A DNA stretch of 64,000 nucleotides. Origin: Argonema galeatum A003/A1 (GTDB taxonomy: Bacteria; Cyanobacteriota; Cyanobacteriia; Cyanobacteriales; Aerosakkonemataceae). A program made the position numbers and the translations under genes. Below the pieces are notes generated by a model. It ran no database searches. It saw only the letters and a list, made by a program, of their open reading frames with translations, and was not told where the DNA came from. Shown here one piece after another: positions 8,458 through 17,448 of this stretch; the stretch's first letter is position 1; each line of letters opens with the position of its first letter. The stretch is taken from the NCBI RefSeq assembly GCF_023333595.1, contig NZ_JAIQZM010000008.1, positions 36,270 through 100,269 on the forward strand, given 5' to 3'.

Positions 8458-9918
8458 ATGCTTGACTACGATGTAGTCGCGATCGGGGGCAGTCCGGCTG
8501 GACTTTATACTGCGATCGCGGCAACTTACCTAAAAGCCCGCGTTGCCTTGGTAGCATCCCCGCTGCTGGGTTCAACTTGGTCAGAATCTGGCTCTAAATG
8601 CAACAAAGCTCTCATTCAGGTGGGACGGGTTGCCCATCAGATGCGCGAAGCGTCATCTTTTGGGGTTTATTGGGAACCAGAGTCAGAATCTGCACGGCTA
8701 GGCGTGGGAGTGCGATTTGCCGACGCTCTGAAGTGGGCTAAAGGGGTAGTCTCTGCCCTCGACGAACAGCATTCTCCAGCTGTTCTCGCTTCTCTGGGTG
8801 TGGATGTAATTTTTGGTGAAGGGGAATTCTGCCGAAAACCACACTTTGCTTTTGTTGTCAACGGGCAAATCCTGCGATCGCGTGCTTACCTGATCGCTAC
8901 TGGATCTCGTCCTGTAATTCCAGACATTGATGGATTGCAAAGTACTGGTTATCTCACTCCCGATACTATCTGGCAGCAGCCAAATGTCAACATCCCCAAA
9001 AGCTTGATTTTCATCGGCGGCGACCCTGTAGGTATAGAATTGGCTCAGACTTTTGCGCGGTTGGGTTTCCGCGTCACTGTTGTGGTGAAGAGTTCCCATA
9101 TCTTGACTAAAGAAGATTCGGAGGCGGCGCTTCTTGTTCAAGCGCAATTGGAAGCTGAGGGCGTCCGGGTTTTGACGGGGCATCAAGTTACCCAAGTAAA
9201 GTGGCTTGATGACAAAAAGTGGGTTCAAGCTGGAGATCGGGCGCTTGAAGCTGATGAAATTGTAGTTGCTGTCGGTCAGCAGCCTAATGTTGATTCTTTA
9301 AATTTGGAGGGGGTGGGGGTGAAGTGCGATCGCCACGGCATTGGCGTTAATCAAAAATTGCAAACAACTAATTCCCGGATTTATGCCTGCGGCGATGTTT
9401 TAGGTGGCTATCGATTTGCCCACGTGGCACATTACGAAGCCCGCATCGCCCTGAAAAATATGTTGTTTTTCCCGTTTTTCAAGGTTGATTACCGCTATAT
9501 GCCTTGGGCTATCTTTTCCGATCCGGAACTGGCACGGGTGGGTATGACCCAAGAACAAGCTAGACGCCGTTATGGGGATGATGTGTTAGTTTTGCGCCGC
9601 TATTTCAAGGGGGTGGACAAGGCTCAGATGTGCGGGGAAACTACAGGTTTTTGTAAAATCTTAGTTCTTCGCAGTGGTGAAATTCTCGGTGCCCACTTGG
9701 TTGGGCCACAAGCTAGCGAGTTGATCCACGCGATCGCTCTAGCTATGCAGCAACGTCTGAAATTTCAAACACTGAGTCAACTACCTACAATATTTCCCAC
9801 TTTGTCTGATATTTACTCGCAAACAGCAAGCGACGGTCATCAGCAAAGCCTCTCTCAACATCCCACTAGGCAAAATTGGTTAGAAAGTTTCTTCAATCTG
9901 CGTCGTTCGTGGTCTTAA
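8458..9918 (+). CDS. FAD/NAD(P) oxidoreductase, lipoamide-dehydrogenase fold without redox disulfide
   Basis: 486 residues with the full fold of the class I pyridine nucleotide-disulfide oxidoreductases: FAD Rossmann IGGSPAGLYTA (about 9-19), NAD(P) Rossmann IGGDPVGIELAQTF (about 183), second FAD motif IYACGDVLGGY, and a C-terminal dimerisation domain. The active site is altered. Where the family has GGTCxNxGCxPSK this protein reads GSTWSESGSKCNK, so both redox cysteines are replaced (W41, S46). The C-terminal HPTLSE block reads FPTLSD, so the catalytic His is lost. It should bind FAD and probably NAD(P)H but cannot do dithiol chemistry. The acceptor is unknown. ATG 8458 directly follows an AT-repeat with no clear Shine-Dalgarno. 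Confidence 0.85.
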   Translation: MLDYDVVAIGGSPAGLYTAIAATYLKARVALVASPLLGSTWSESGSKCNKALIQVGRVAHQMREASSFGVYWEPESESARLGVGVRFADALKWAKGVVSALDEQHSPAVLASLGVDVIFGEGEFCRKPHFAFVVNGQILRSRAYLIATGSRPVIPDIDGLQSTGYLTPDTIWQQPNVNIPKSLIFIGGDPVGIELAQTFARLGFRVTVVVKSSHILTKEDSEAALLVQAQLEAEGVRVLTGHQVTQVKWLDDKKWVQAGDRALEADEIVVAVGQQPNVDSLNLEGVGVKCDRHGIGVNQKLQTTNSRIYACGDVLGGYRFAHVAHYEARIALKNMLFFPFFKVDYRYMPWAIFSDPELARVGMTQEQARRRYGDDVLVLRRYFKGVDKAQMCGETTGFCKILVLRSGEILGAHLVGPQASELIHAIALAMQQRLKFQTLSQLPTIFPTLSDIYSQTASDGHQQSLSQHPTRQNWLESFFNLRRSWS

Positions 9919-10008
9919 AAAACCCACTTTTCTCATGCGATCGCAAATCCGCAACCATTAGCCCTTTTATTCTCTTTCTCTTTTCCTTTATCTGAAATTC
10001 TCGGTAAA

Positions 10009-10129
10009 TGATATCATGTCCTTACGCATCGGTTACCTAAAAAAATCGTGCGATCATTCTTATCTGCGTTTATCTGCGTTCATCTGCCTACATCTGCGGT
10101 AAAAATTTAACCACCGATGACAACAGACG
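10009..10129. repeat. Degenerate copy of palindromic element family D
   Basis: Begins TGATATCATGTCCTTACGCA, continues with ATCTGCGTTTATCTGCGTTC and ends GCGGTAAAAATTTAACCACC. In reverse orientation the same blocks occur in the same order in the larger element at 59705-59923. A fragment is fused to the decayed Uma2 gene near 17775-17818. Confidence 0.7.
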
Positions 10130-10187
10130 ATTTGACGATCTCACTCATTCACTAACGATGCAACCAGACACGATATGAGGTGTTAAT

Positions 10188-11411
10188 ATGTTCTCATTCA
10201 TTAAAAAGATCGGCAATAAGTTGATTCACAAGTCAACTTATATTCATCATGAACCGATCAACAAAGTCAGCCTAGTTATTCTCATATTAATTGATATTTT
10301 TGTACTGGTTAATGTTTTTAGTGGTTTAAATAGTATTTCCCAATGGCCACTCAGTCCATCCGAAGAATTTCCGTGCTTTTTGGCATATGAAAATTACCAA
10401 ACAGCCGACAAGAAAGGAACTACTGTATTTAATGTCACCACTATTGAAAATCTAATTGAGCAAAATAAATCATATCCATCTCCTGCTGTTGACAATTCCA
10501 ATAGATTGGGTCAGAGTTCAAATCTATGTACAAATTACACGCGCTTATCCAAAGCGATAAACACTCCTGAAAATGTCCAACTGAAAGCGAGTATCGATAA
10601 ACAAAGAAGCGAAATTTATTCTCTCAACCAAGACATTCAAACGCTGCAAAGTCAGTATAATTCTACATTACTGGAAAAAATTGCGGGTCAAGCTTCTGAA
10701 AAATCAATCAATAAAGTTAATGCCGATCGGGTAAAATCAGAAATTGAACGCAATAAGAAGCAAATCGCCAATAAGGAAAAGGAAATTACCGATCGCCAAA
10801 CCAAATTAATTCAACATCCTGCTTCGGACACTTATCTTAAGCTTCTCAATAATACTTCAGAATATCAAGCAATCAAAAGAGATTATGAATCAGCAGAGTT
10901 TTGGTATCCCAATAAACAACTACTATTACAAACCCTATTTCTATTACCGTTAATCCTCATAGCTTATCTTTGGCATTCAGCAGCAATTAGAAAAAATATA
11001 GGGTTACAAGCTCTACTTAGTTGGCATCTACTTCTCATATTCTGCATTCCTTTGCTGATTAAGTTTTTTGAGTTTCTTCAGTTTGGTAATCTTGTCGGTA
11101 TAGTGATTGACTTGATTATCAAACTGTTCGGTGGATTAGTCTTTATTGCCAGTTATGCGTTAATTTTGATTATTCCTTTATTAGGGTTGGGTTTAATCAA
11201 AATTCTCCAAAGGTGGGTTTTAAATCCCCGCCTTCAAGCCAAAAAGAGAATCCAAAAAGTGCGTTGTATTAATTGCAACTTCCAACTTCGTATGAGCGAT
11301 GAATTCTGCCCATCTTGCAGTTTCAATCAGTATATAGATTGCTCAAATTGTCATCATAAAACGTACAAATTTACGAATTTCTGTAGTAGTTGCGGTCATA
11401 AAATAGAATAG
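10188..11411 (+). CDS. Membrane protein with coiled coil and C-terminal zinc ribbons
   Basis: Not recognised as a named family. The 407 residues hold a membrane helix at about 28-48, a hydrophilic part with a long coiled coil (about 130-215), a hydrophobic block with several helices (about 240-345), and a basic link to a cytoplasmic-type tail with four CxxC-like knuckles: CINC, CPSC, CSNC, CSSC (about 363-403). The tail looks like two zinc ribbons in tandem. Codon use is more AT-rich than the neighbouring metabolic genes. GAGGTG lies just upstream of the ATG. It stands alone; a repeat with a GC hairpin and T-rich tail follows. A membrane-anchored sensor or scaffold is possible, but no function is claimed. 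Confidence 0.75.
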   Translation: MFSFIKKIGNKLIHKSTYIHHEPINKVSLVILILIDIFVLVNVFSGLNSISQWPLSPSEEFPCFLAYENYQTADKKGTTVFNVTTIENLIEQNKSYPSPAVDNSNRLGQSSNLCTNYTRLSKAINTPENVQLKASIDKQRSEIYSLNQDIQTLQSQYNSTLLEKIAGQASEKSINKVNADRVKSEIERNKKQIANKEKEITDRQTKLIQHPASDTYLKLLNNTSEYQAIKRDYESAEFWYPNKQLLLQTLFLLPLILIAYLWHSAAIRKNIGLQALLSWHLLLIFCIPLLIKFFEFLQFGNLVGIVIDLIIKLFGGLVFIASYALILIIPLLGLGLIKILQRWVLNPRLQAKKRIQKVRCINCNFQLRMSDEFCPSCSFNQYIDCSNCHHKTYKFTNFCSSCGHKIE

Positions 11412-11460
11412 AATCAATAATATGTAGAAGTCAGATAGGAACAGTTTGGTGAAGGAGTGA

Positions 11461-11560
11461 TACCCAATCCTGGTTAACTACTCCCTTTTTCTTGAAGCCC
11501 GCGCAGGCGGGCTTTGTTTGTATAGCCGCGACTTTAGTCGTCGGGTAAAAAAAGGGTTAG
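11461..11560. repeat. 100-bp hairpin repeat, family E, copy 1
   Basis: Contains the stem GAAGCCCGCGCAGGCGGGCT followed by TTTGTTTGT, then a second small stem (CGACTTTAGTCG). Most of the stretch recurs in inverted orientation at 42115-42214. The GC stem with trailing Ts could end transcription of the upstream zinc-ribbon gene. Confidence 0.8.
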
Positions 11561-11562
11561 AC

Positions 11563-12603
11563 TTAACTTAACGCCTGCATTAGTGTTTGGTTTTGCTCGT
11601 CCGTGCCTACTGTAATTCGGAGCTTATTTTCTAACCCAGGTTGCTTGAAGTATCGCACCAAAATTCCCCGTTCTTTCAATTCTAAGTAAAGAGACTCTGC
11701 ATTTCCTTCTGGAGGAGTCGCTAAAACAAAGTTACCGTGAGAATCAAGCACCGTAAACCCTAAATTCTTTAAGTTTACTGTAAGCTGTGTCCGAGACTTT
11801 TTCACTTTGTCTGCACAAGCATTCTTGTAGGATTGATCTCTCATTGCTGCTGTGCCAACTGCTATGGCTAGAGCGTCAATGTTGTAACTGTCTTTTACCT
11901 TGAATAATCCAGAGAGTAGTTTTGGATTTGCCACTCCAAAGCCCATTCGCAAGCCTGCTAACGAATACCCTTTTGATAAGGTACGCAATACGATCGCATT
12001 CTCGAACTCTTGCACTAGAGGTAGGGCTGAAAACTCAGCAAAGTCAACATAAGCCTCATCGATTACCACAATTCCCGATACTTTCTGTAGCAATTCCCGC
12101 AGATCGTCCAAAGGGACTGCGTGACCGGAAGGGCTATTGGGAGAAGCAATGAACGTAATTGCGCCATTTGCCGCAATGAGTTTTTCGATTGGTAATTGAA
12201 AGTTAGCAGCATAAGGAACCTCAACTATTTCCGCAGGCTGCATAGCTGATAGAGTGCGATACAGCACATAGGTTGGCATGGGATACACAACTTTGCGATC
12301 GCCTCCCTCCGCGCACGATCGAACTAGGACATTTAGCAATTCATCGCTGCCATTGCTAACAATCACCCAGTCAGCGGGTACTCCCAACACATCACTTACT
12401 GCCTGACAAAACCCGATCGCAAACGGGTCGGGATAGCGTCGTAGCAACTCGCTATCCAAATTTCGCAACACCTCTATCGTTTTTGGAGAAGGTGGATAGG
12501 GATTCTCATTGGTGTTCAGTTTAATAATTTTTATTCCTGGCTTGGGCTGTTCGCCTGGAACGTAGCCAGTCATGGCATCAATTGCGGGACGGAAGTAGCT
12601 CAT
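11563..12603 (-). CDS. hisC: Histidinol-phosphate aminotransferase
   Basis: PLP enzyme of histidine biosynthesis: imidazole-acetol phosphate + glutamate to histidinol phosphate. The 346 residues match the family length. Visible: LNTNENPYPPSP near the N-terminus, SNGSDELL, FIASPNSPSGHAVP, VVIDEAYVDFA, and the Schiff-base block RTLSKGYSLAGLRMGF. The C-terminal NKLRITVGTDEQN supplies the phosphate-binding Arg. It stands alone on the minus strand with a MITE-like element 30 nt upstream of its start and repeat E directly behind its stop. Other his genes are not in the window. An aromatic aminotransferase side activity is possible in this family. Confidence 0.9.
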   Translation of the reverse strand: MSYFRPAIDAMTGYVPGEQPKPGIKIIKLNTNENPYPPSPKTIEVLRNLDSELLRRYPDPFAIGFCQAVSDVLGVPADWVIVSNGSDELLNVLVRSCAEGGDRKVVYPMPTYVLYRTLSAMQPAEIVEVPYAANFQLPIEKLIAANGAITFIASPNSPSGHAVPLDDLRELLQKVSGIVVIDEAYVDFAEFSALPLVQEFENAIVLRTLSKGYSLAGLRMGFGVANPKLLSGLFKVKDSYNIDALAIAVGTAAMRDQSYKNACADKVKKSRTQLTVNLKNLGFTVLDSHGNFVLATPPEGNAESLYLELKERGILVRYFKQPGLENKLRITVGTDEQNQTLMQALS

Positions 12604-12635
12604 AATTAATCATATAAATTCCTGACGAGCTTGTT

Positions 12636-12733
12636 CATTAGACATCTCCAGAAATTAAAGGTGCTAACCCTTGAACCCTTGTAGAGACGTTGCATGCAAC
12701 GTCTCTACATTCTTTTTTGGAGAGGTCTATTAT
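12636..12733. mobile_element. MITE-like element, family C, copy 1
   Basis: About 98 bp with terminal inverted repeats (ATTAGACATCTCCAG on the left, TTGGAGAGGTCTATTA on the right) and a central perfect palindrome GTAGAGACGTTGCATGCAAC continuing into GTCTCTAC. The second copy is at 34743-34840. It lies 33 bp upstream of the hisC start codon and so may sit in or near its promoter. Confidence 0.75.
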
Positions 12734-12857
12734 ATCACAAATTGAGTGGCGTGCAGCCAAATCTGATTCCACGCTTATAATGAAAAGCAAATCACCGAAT
12801 CGCACAACCAAATTGATTCAAAAATTTTATATTTGATACAATTTTTTAGAGAATTAG

Positions 12858-13706
12858 GTGATTGCTATTTACTGGTATAAGGGTGATTTAATTGAATCTC
12901 AAACGCTGGAACTGGGGATAGACGATCCGGGGCTGCTGTACGGGGCGACTGTTTTCACGACGCTGCGGGTGTACGATCGCTCTTTGGATAGTGCCGGGAC
13001 GAATTGGGCCAGACATTGCGATCGCATTCGTCATAGTTTGGAAATATTTGGCTGGCAAATGCCAGACTGGGAGAGAGTGCGACAAGGCGCAGATCTTTTG
13101 AAGGCGCACTTTCCAGTATTGAGAATTGCCATATTTCCCGATGGGCGGGAGTGGATTACAGGTAGATTATTACCAGGGGATTTGTGCTCTAGCCAACAGT
13201 CGGGCATAGTCGCTTGGTTAGCAGAAGCCCCCGAATTTCGGCGCAGTCTGGCCGAACACAAAACTGGTAATTATCTCTCAGCTTGGCTAGCATTGAGAGA
13301 AGCGCAAAAATACGGAGCTAAAGAAGCGATTTTGCTGGATTCATCTGGAAATTGGTTAGAAACGAGTACAGGCAACCTGTGGGGGTGGCGGGATGGCAGG
13401 TGGTGGACTCCGCCTTCAGCAGCGGGAATTTTACCAGGACTGATGCGAGATTGGCTAATCTGCAAGCTGAGAAGTCAGAATGAAATAGTGGAGGAGGAGC
13501 CTTGGAGTGTCGATCTGGTGGCAGGATTTGAGGCGATCGCTTACAGCAACAGCGTTGTAGAAGTTGTTCCCATCCATACCATACTCAGAAGCCAGTCAGA
13601 AAGCCCCTCTTACCTCTTCCCCCTAGCCCCTAGCCCCTCTCATATTTGCTTCGAGAAACTGCGACTTTCGATACTCGGTCGGTTGCCATTTTCTGAGATA
13701 GGTTAA
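12858..13706 (+). CDS. pabC: Aminotransferase class IV, probable 4-amino-4-deoxychorismate lyase
   Basis: Fold-type IV PLP enzyme of 282 residues. Motifs are GLLYGATVFTTLRVY, the PLP-lysine region HKTGNYLSAWLALREAQKYG, and ETSTGNLW. In this family these point to aminodeoxychorismate lyase (p-aminobenzoate for folate), with branched-chain or D-amino-acid aminotransferase as alternatives. GTG 12858 is the only reasonable start. Near the C-terminus the DNA is a CCCCTAGCCCCTAGCCCCTC repeat of intergenic type that stays in frame and is read as a Ser/Pro stretch (LFPLAPSPSH), followed by a normal-looking tail. FtsH follows 66 nt later. Confidence 0.72.
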   Translation: MIAIYWYKGDLIESQTLELGIDDPGLLYGATVFTTLRVYDRSLDSAGTNWARHCDRIRHSLEIFGWQMPDWERVRQGADLLKAHFPVLRIAIFPDGREWITGRLLPGDLCSSQQSGIVAWLAEAPEFRRSLAEHKTGNYLSAWLALREAQKYGAKEAILLDSSGNWLETSTGNLWGWRDGRWWTPPSAAGILPGLMRDWLICKLRSQNEIVEEEPWSVDLVAGFEAIAYSNSVVEVVPIHTILRSQSESPSYLFPLAPSPSHICFEKLRLSILGRLPFSEIG

Positions 13707-13772
13707 AATAAATTTACATAAGTTAACTAGAAAAATTCCTCAGACCATAAAACCCAGGAGGGTAGACCAAGA

Positions 13773-15611
13773 GTGAATAAACAATGGAGAAATGCAGGGC
13801 TGTACGCACTGTTAGCCCTCGTTGTGGTTGCATTGGCGACCGCATTTTTTGACAACAAGCAACCTCAGAGAGAAACGTGGCGTTACAGTGAGTTCCTCCA
13901 GAAAGTCGAAAGTAAACAGGTAGGGAAAGTCAGTATTAGTGCAGATCGGTCTATGGCCCGCGTGCAAGCCGCAAACGGCAACAGGGTGATAGTCAATCTT
14001 CCCCCCGATCCCGACCTGTTTAACTTTCTAACTAAAAACAAGGTTGACATTTCAGTTTCACCACCAAACGATGAAGCCTTATGGGTGAAGACTCTGAGCA
14101 GCTTGTTCTTACCCATCCTGCTTTTGGTGGGGCTGTTCTTTTTGCTGCGACGCGCCCAAAATGGACCGGGCTCTCAGGCGATGAACTTTGGTAAGTCGAA
14201 AGCCAGAGTGCAAATGGAGCCGCAAACGCAAGTAACTTTTGGGGATGTTGCTGGTATTGACCAAGCAAAGCTGGAACTCAACGAAGTTGTTGATTTCTTG
14301 AAAAATGCCGATCGCTTCACGGCTATTGGCGCAAAAATTCCCAAAGGCGTGCTGCTAGTTGGGCCTCCCGGAACGGGTAAAACGCTGCTGGCGCGTGCTG
14401 TAGCAGGGGAAGCGGGTGTTCCTTTCTTCTCGATCTCCGGTTCTGAGTTCGTGGAAATGTTTGTGGGTGTTGGTGCTTCCCGCGTCCGCGACTTGTTTGA
14501 ACAAGCCAAAACAAATGCGCCCTGCATCGTCTTCATTGATGAAATTGATGCTGTCGGTCGTCAACGGGGTGCTGGTTTAGGCGGCGGTAACGATGAGCGC
14601 GAACAAACCCTCAACCAGTTGCTGACTGAAATGGACGGTTTTGAGGGCAATAACGGCATTATTATTATTGCGGCAACCAACCGCCCAGACGTGCTGGATG
14701 CGGCACTGCTGCGTCCAGGTCGTTTCGATCGCCAAGTAGTTGTGGATCGACCTGATTTTGCTGGGCGTCTGGAAATTCTCAATGTCCACTCCCGTGGTAA
14801 GACTTTAGCTCAGGATGTGGATTTGGAGAAGATTGCGCGTCGGACTCCTGGTTTTACTGGGGCAGATTTGTCTAATTTGCTCAATGAAGCGGCTATTTTG
14901 GCGGCGCGTCGCAATTTGACGGAAATCTCGATGGATGAAGTCAATGATGCGATCGATCGCGTGCTGGCTGGCCCAGAGAAGAAAGACCGGGTAATTAGCG
15001 AGAAGCGCAAGGCTGTGGTAGCTTATCACGAAGCTGGACACGCCGTTGTCGGTGCGTTAATGCCAGATTTTGACCCGGTGCAGAAGATTAGCATTATTCC
15101 TCGCGGTCAAGCGGGCGGGATCACTTGGTTTACGCCGAGCGAAGATCGGTTGGATTCTGGTCTTGTGAGTCGTTCTTATCTGCAAAATCGGATGGCGATG
15201 CTGCTAGGCGGTCGTCTTGCTGAGGAGATTGTCTTCGGTGAGGAAGAGGTGACGACTGGTGCTTCTAGTGACTTGCAGCAAGTGGCGCGTGTGGCGCGTC
15301 AGATGGTGATGCGGTTTGGGATGAGCGATCGCATCGGACAAGTTGCCCTGGGTCGTCAGCAAGGTAATATGTTCTTGGGTCGCGATATTATGGCAGAGCG
15401 CGATTTCTCGGAAGAAACTGCTGCTACAGTTGATGATGAAGTCCGCATTTTGGTAGACCAAGCTTACAAGCGGGCGAAAGAAGTCTTGACAAATAACCGT
15501 AGTGTACTTAATCAGTTGGCAGCAATGTTGATTGAGAAGGAAACTGTGGACGCTGAGGAACTGCAAGAGTTATTGGCGAATAGCGATGTGCGGATGGCGA
15601 CAGTAGCCTAA
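13773..15611 (+). CDS. ftsH: ATP-dependent zinc metalloprotease FtsH
   Basis: Membrane AAA+ protease of 612 residues that degrades damaged membrane proteins; in cyanobacteria FtsH complexes turn over photosystem II D1 and control iron responses. Order: TM1 (about 8-26), a short lumenal domain, TM2 (about 106-124), Walker A GPPGTGKT (about 197-204), Walker [13 protein letters not shown], the second region of homology with [18 protein letters not shown], and the protease zinc site HEAGH (about 419-423) with the downstream Asp of SSDLQQ. GTG 13773 is preceded by CCAGGAGGG. The N-terminus ([18 protein letters not shown]) looks like the FtsH1/FtsH3 type rather than FtsH2, by recall only. Confidence 0.96.
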   Translation: MNKQWRNAGLYALLALVVVALATAFFDNKQPQRETWRYSEFLQKVESKQVGKVSISADRSMARVQAANGNRVIVNLPPDPDLFNFLTKNKVDISVSPPNDEALWVKTLSSLFLPILLLVGLFFLLRRAQNGPGSQAMNFGKSKARVQMEPQTQVTFGDVAGIDQAKLELNEVVDFLKNADRFTAIGAKIPKGVLLVGPPGTGKTLLARAVAGEAGVPFFSISGSEFVEMFVGVGASRVRDLFEQAKTNAPCIVFIDEIDAVGRQRGAGLGGGNDEREQTLNQLLTEMDGFEGNNGIIIIAATNRPDVLDAALLRPGRFDRQVVVDRPDFAGRLEILNVHSRGKTLAQDVDLEKIARRTPGFTGADLSNLLNEAAILAARRNLTEISMDEVNDAIDRVLAGPEKKDRVISEKRKAVVAYHEAGHAVVGALMPDFDPVQKISIIPRGQAGGITWFTPSEDRLDSGLVSRSYLQNRMAMLLGGRLAEEIVFGEEEVTTGASSDLQQVARVARQMVMRFGMSDRIGQVALGRQQGNMFLGRDIMAERDFSEETAATVDDEVRILVDQAYKRAKEVLTNNRSVLNQLAAMLIEKETVDAEELQELLANSDVRMATVA

Positions 15612-15672
15612 TCGATTTTAGGTTTAATTTAAGATTGGGGTAATTCGGGAGTTGTCCTGGATTACCCGATCG

Positions 15673-15753
15673 GAAACCCGGTTTCTCCAAGAAACCGGGT
15701 TTCTTTTCTTAGGTACGTTGTTGCGATGCCGCGCGGCATCGCAACAACATACC
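15673..15753. repeat. Two adjacent hairpin repeats (GAAACCCGGTTTC and GGTACGTTGTTGCG families)
   Basis: At 15673-15704 a GAAACCCGGTTTC unit is followed by its complement. At 15712-15753 GGTACGTTGTTGCGATGCC pairs with GGCATCGCAACAACATACC. Both families recur in the window (first: 45506-45540, 45826-45856, 52086-52162; second: 17078-17145, 49529-49585). Lying just downstream of ftsH, they could fold in its mRNA 3' end. Confidence 0.8.
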
Positions 15754-15787
15754 GAATAAACAGCGTTTCTCAAACCAAAATCTAGGT

Positions 15788-16882
15788 TCAACGCGACACC
15801 CGCCAAATTTTGATCGTTTTGTCCCAACTACCGCTAACCAAAGTCTGTCCATCTGAACTGATGGCGATAGATTCAACCCGATTTAAATGGCCAGTGAGGG
15901 TGCTAAGTAACTCACCCGTACTGAGATTCCACACTTTAATAGCCCCATCATTACTTCCACTCACAATTGTTTTCCCATCTGGGCTAATAGCAACAGAATA
16001 TACTGAGTCACTATGACCAGTGAGAGTGCGAATCAGATCCCCTGTGCTAATATTCCAAACTTTGATTTTATTCCCATAATTACCACTAACAATTGTCTGC
16101 CCATTCGGGCTGATAGCGACATCAAGAACCGAATTTGAATCAGTTAAAGTTTTCTGGATCTGACCTGTATGTAGATTCCATATTTTGATTGTATTGTCAC
16201 CACTACTACCAACAATTGTATTCCCATCTGCGCTAATGGCGACAGCACTTACCCAGCTTGAAAGCCCCGCCAGAGCGAGATTCAGTTGACCTTGGAAATT
16301 CCACACTTCGATCAGCCCTTCCGAACTACCGCTGACAATAGTTTTCCCATCCGAACTAATAGCAACCGAATAGACATCTCCTACATTTTTTCTAAAACTA
16401 CGAAGCAGTTGGCCTGTTGCTAAATTCCAGATCTTAATCGTATTATCATAGCTGCCGCTGACAATTGTTTTCCCATCTGAACTGATAGCAACAGAGGTAA
16501 CTCGCGCCGAATGACCGATTAGGGTACGAAGCAGTTCTCCTGTAGCCAAATTCCAAATTTTTATCGTATTGTCAACACTACCACTCACCACATTCTGCCC
16601 ATCTGGACTGATAGCGACAGACGTAATCCAGTTGGAATTATCTGTAAGGGTTTTGGCTAAAGAAAGATTTTCTAAAGGACTTCTACTCGTAGTAGAACTC
16701 TGCGAAATAATAGGCGGAACACTTTTCAAAACACTCGAACTAGGCGAAGTAACATCACTTGCACTCACAGAATTTACACCTAATTGACAAACCGAAGACC
16801 CAAACCATTCCCCTAAAAGCAACAACATAGCTGCCGCTATTCTTAAAGGTAATTTGATTTCCCGTTTACCCAATTTTTGCAT
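15788..16882 (-). CDS. Exported WD40-repeat protein
   Basis: Seven WD40 repeats forming one beta-propeller, each of the type SVAISPDGQNVVSGS..NTIKIWNL. The N-terminus (MQKLGKREIKLPLRIAAAM followed by LLLL) is a signal peptide or anchor, so the propeller is probably outside the cytoplasm. The frame opens at ATG 16894, but GGAGGAA lies between that codon and ATG 16882 at ideal distance, so 16882 is chosen (364 residues). A Ser-rich linker (about 35-75) precedes the propeller. WD40 propellers bind proteins; no catalytic domain is present. A second WD40 gene lies at 20142-21170. Confidence 0.9.
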   Translation of the reverse strand: MQKLGKREIKLPLRIAAAMLLLLGEWFGSSVCQLGVNSVSASDVTSPSSSVLKSVPPIISQSSTTSRSPLENLSLAKTLTDNSNWITSVAISPDGQNVVSGSVDNTIKIWNLATGELLRTLIGHSARVTSVAISSDGKTIVSGSYDNTIKIWNLATGQLLRSFRKNVGDVYSVAISSDGKTIVSGSSEGLIEVWNFQGQLNLALAGLSSWVSAVAISADGNTIVGSSGDNTIKIWNLHTGQIQKTLTDSNSVLDVAISPNGQTIVSGNYGNKIKVWNISTGDLIRTLTGHSDSVYSVAISPDGKTIVSGSNDGAIKVWNLSTGELLSTLTGHLNRVESIAISSDGQTLVSGSWDKTIKIWRVSR

Positions 16883-17077
16883 AAGTTCCTCCATTTGCTG
16901 CCAAAGTACCTATATATTTATAGCAAAGTGCTGAGTTCAAAGCCCGCCTGGGATTCAAATCCCAGGCTAATAGCGAAAGTCCACGCTCTGTGGACTGAAG
17001 AGTTTACAGCACTTTTTGGGTGATTGAGGTACAGAGAAACCCGGTTTCTTTTCTCACAAGACAAAAGCTGATTCTTA

Positions 17078-17145
17078 GGTACGTTGTTGCGATGCCGCGC
17101 TCTTATCCCATTTGTAATAAGAGCGCGGCATCGCAACAACATACC
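17078..17145. repeat. GGTACGTTGTTGCG palindromic repeat, copy 2
   Basis: GGTACGTTGTTGCGATGCCG at the left pairs with CGGCATCGCAACAACATACC at the right; the loop holds GCTCTTATCCCATTTGTAAT. Compared with 15712-15753 the arms are conserved and the loop differs, as in mobile palindromic units under stem selection. Confidence 0.8.
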
Positions 17146-17244
17146 TTTGAGTTTCTGATTTTGCCGAGAAACTAAGCCTGAAGAAACCGGGTTTCTGAGG
17201 TATACAATAAGAATATCTCAAAACCCACGCACTCCGTTCTTCAG

Positions 17245-17394
17245 ATGACAGAATCAACCCAGAAACGGCAAGTTCGCCGAGGTCGCATTTTTCCCAAACA
17301 CCAGAGTAGTCCAGAAACTCGCGCTAGACGCATCGCCGAAAGGGAAGAATTAGGTAAGCATTGTTGCAAAATTTTCGAGCAAATATCACTCTGA
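17245..17394 (+). pseudogene. Small ORF, probable N-terminal fragment of a conserved cyanobacterial protein
   Basis: ATG 17245 opens 49 codons rich in Arg and Glu (QKRQVRRGRIFPKHQ, ETRARRIAEREELG). The pattern resembles the beginning of roughly 90-100-residue cyanobacterial proteins of unknown role that run RAEREELxxRCxxIFE, but here the frame stops just after KIFEQIS. I read it as a truncated remnant next to another decayed gene (Uma2). The resemblance is from memory and uncertain. Confidence 0.35.
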
Positions 17395-17448
17395 ATGTTT
17401 GGGTTACAGTGAGTTAGACTGGAGATGCGAGCGTGAAAGGTGACTTAG

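Larger units (their letters stand above)
16895..17448. other. Intergenic region rich in hairpin repeats
   Basis: Contains hairpins CCTGGGATTCAAATCCCAGG (about 16946-16965) and AGTCCACGCTCTGTGGACT (about 16978-16996), GAAACCCGGTTTC half-units (about 17035 and 17183), the GGTACGTTGTTGCG palindrome at 17078-17145, and a small gene fragment at 17245-17394. No other gene was seen. Confidence 0.6.
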
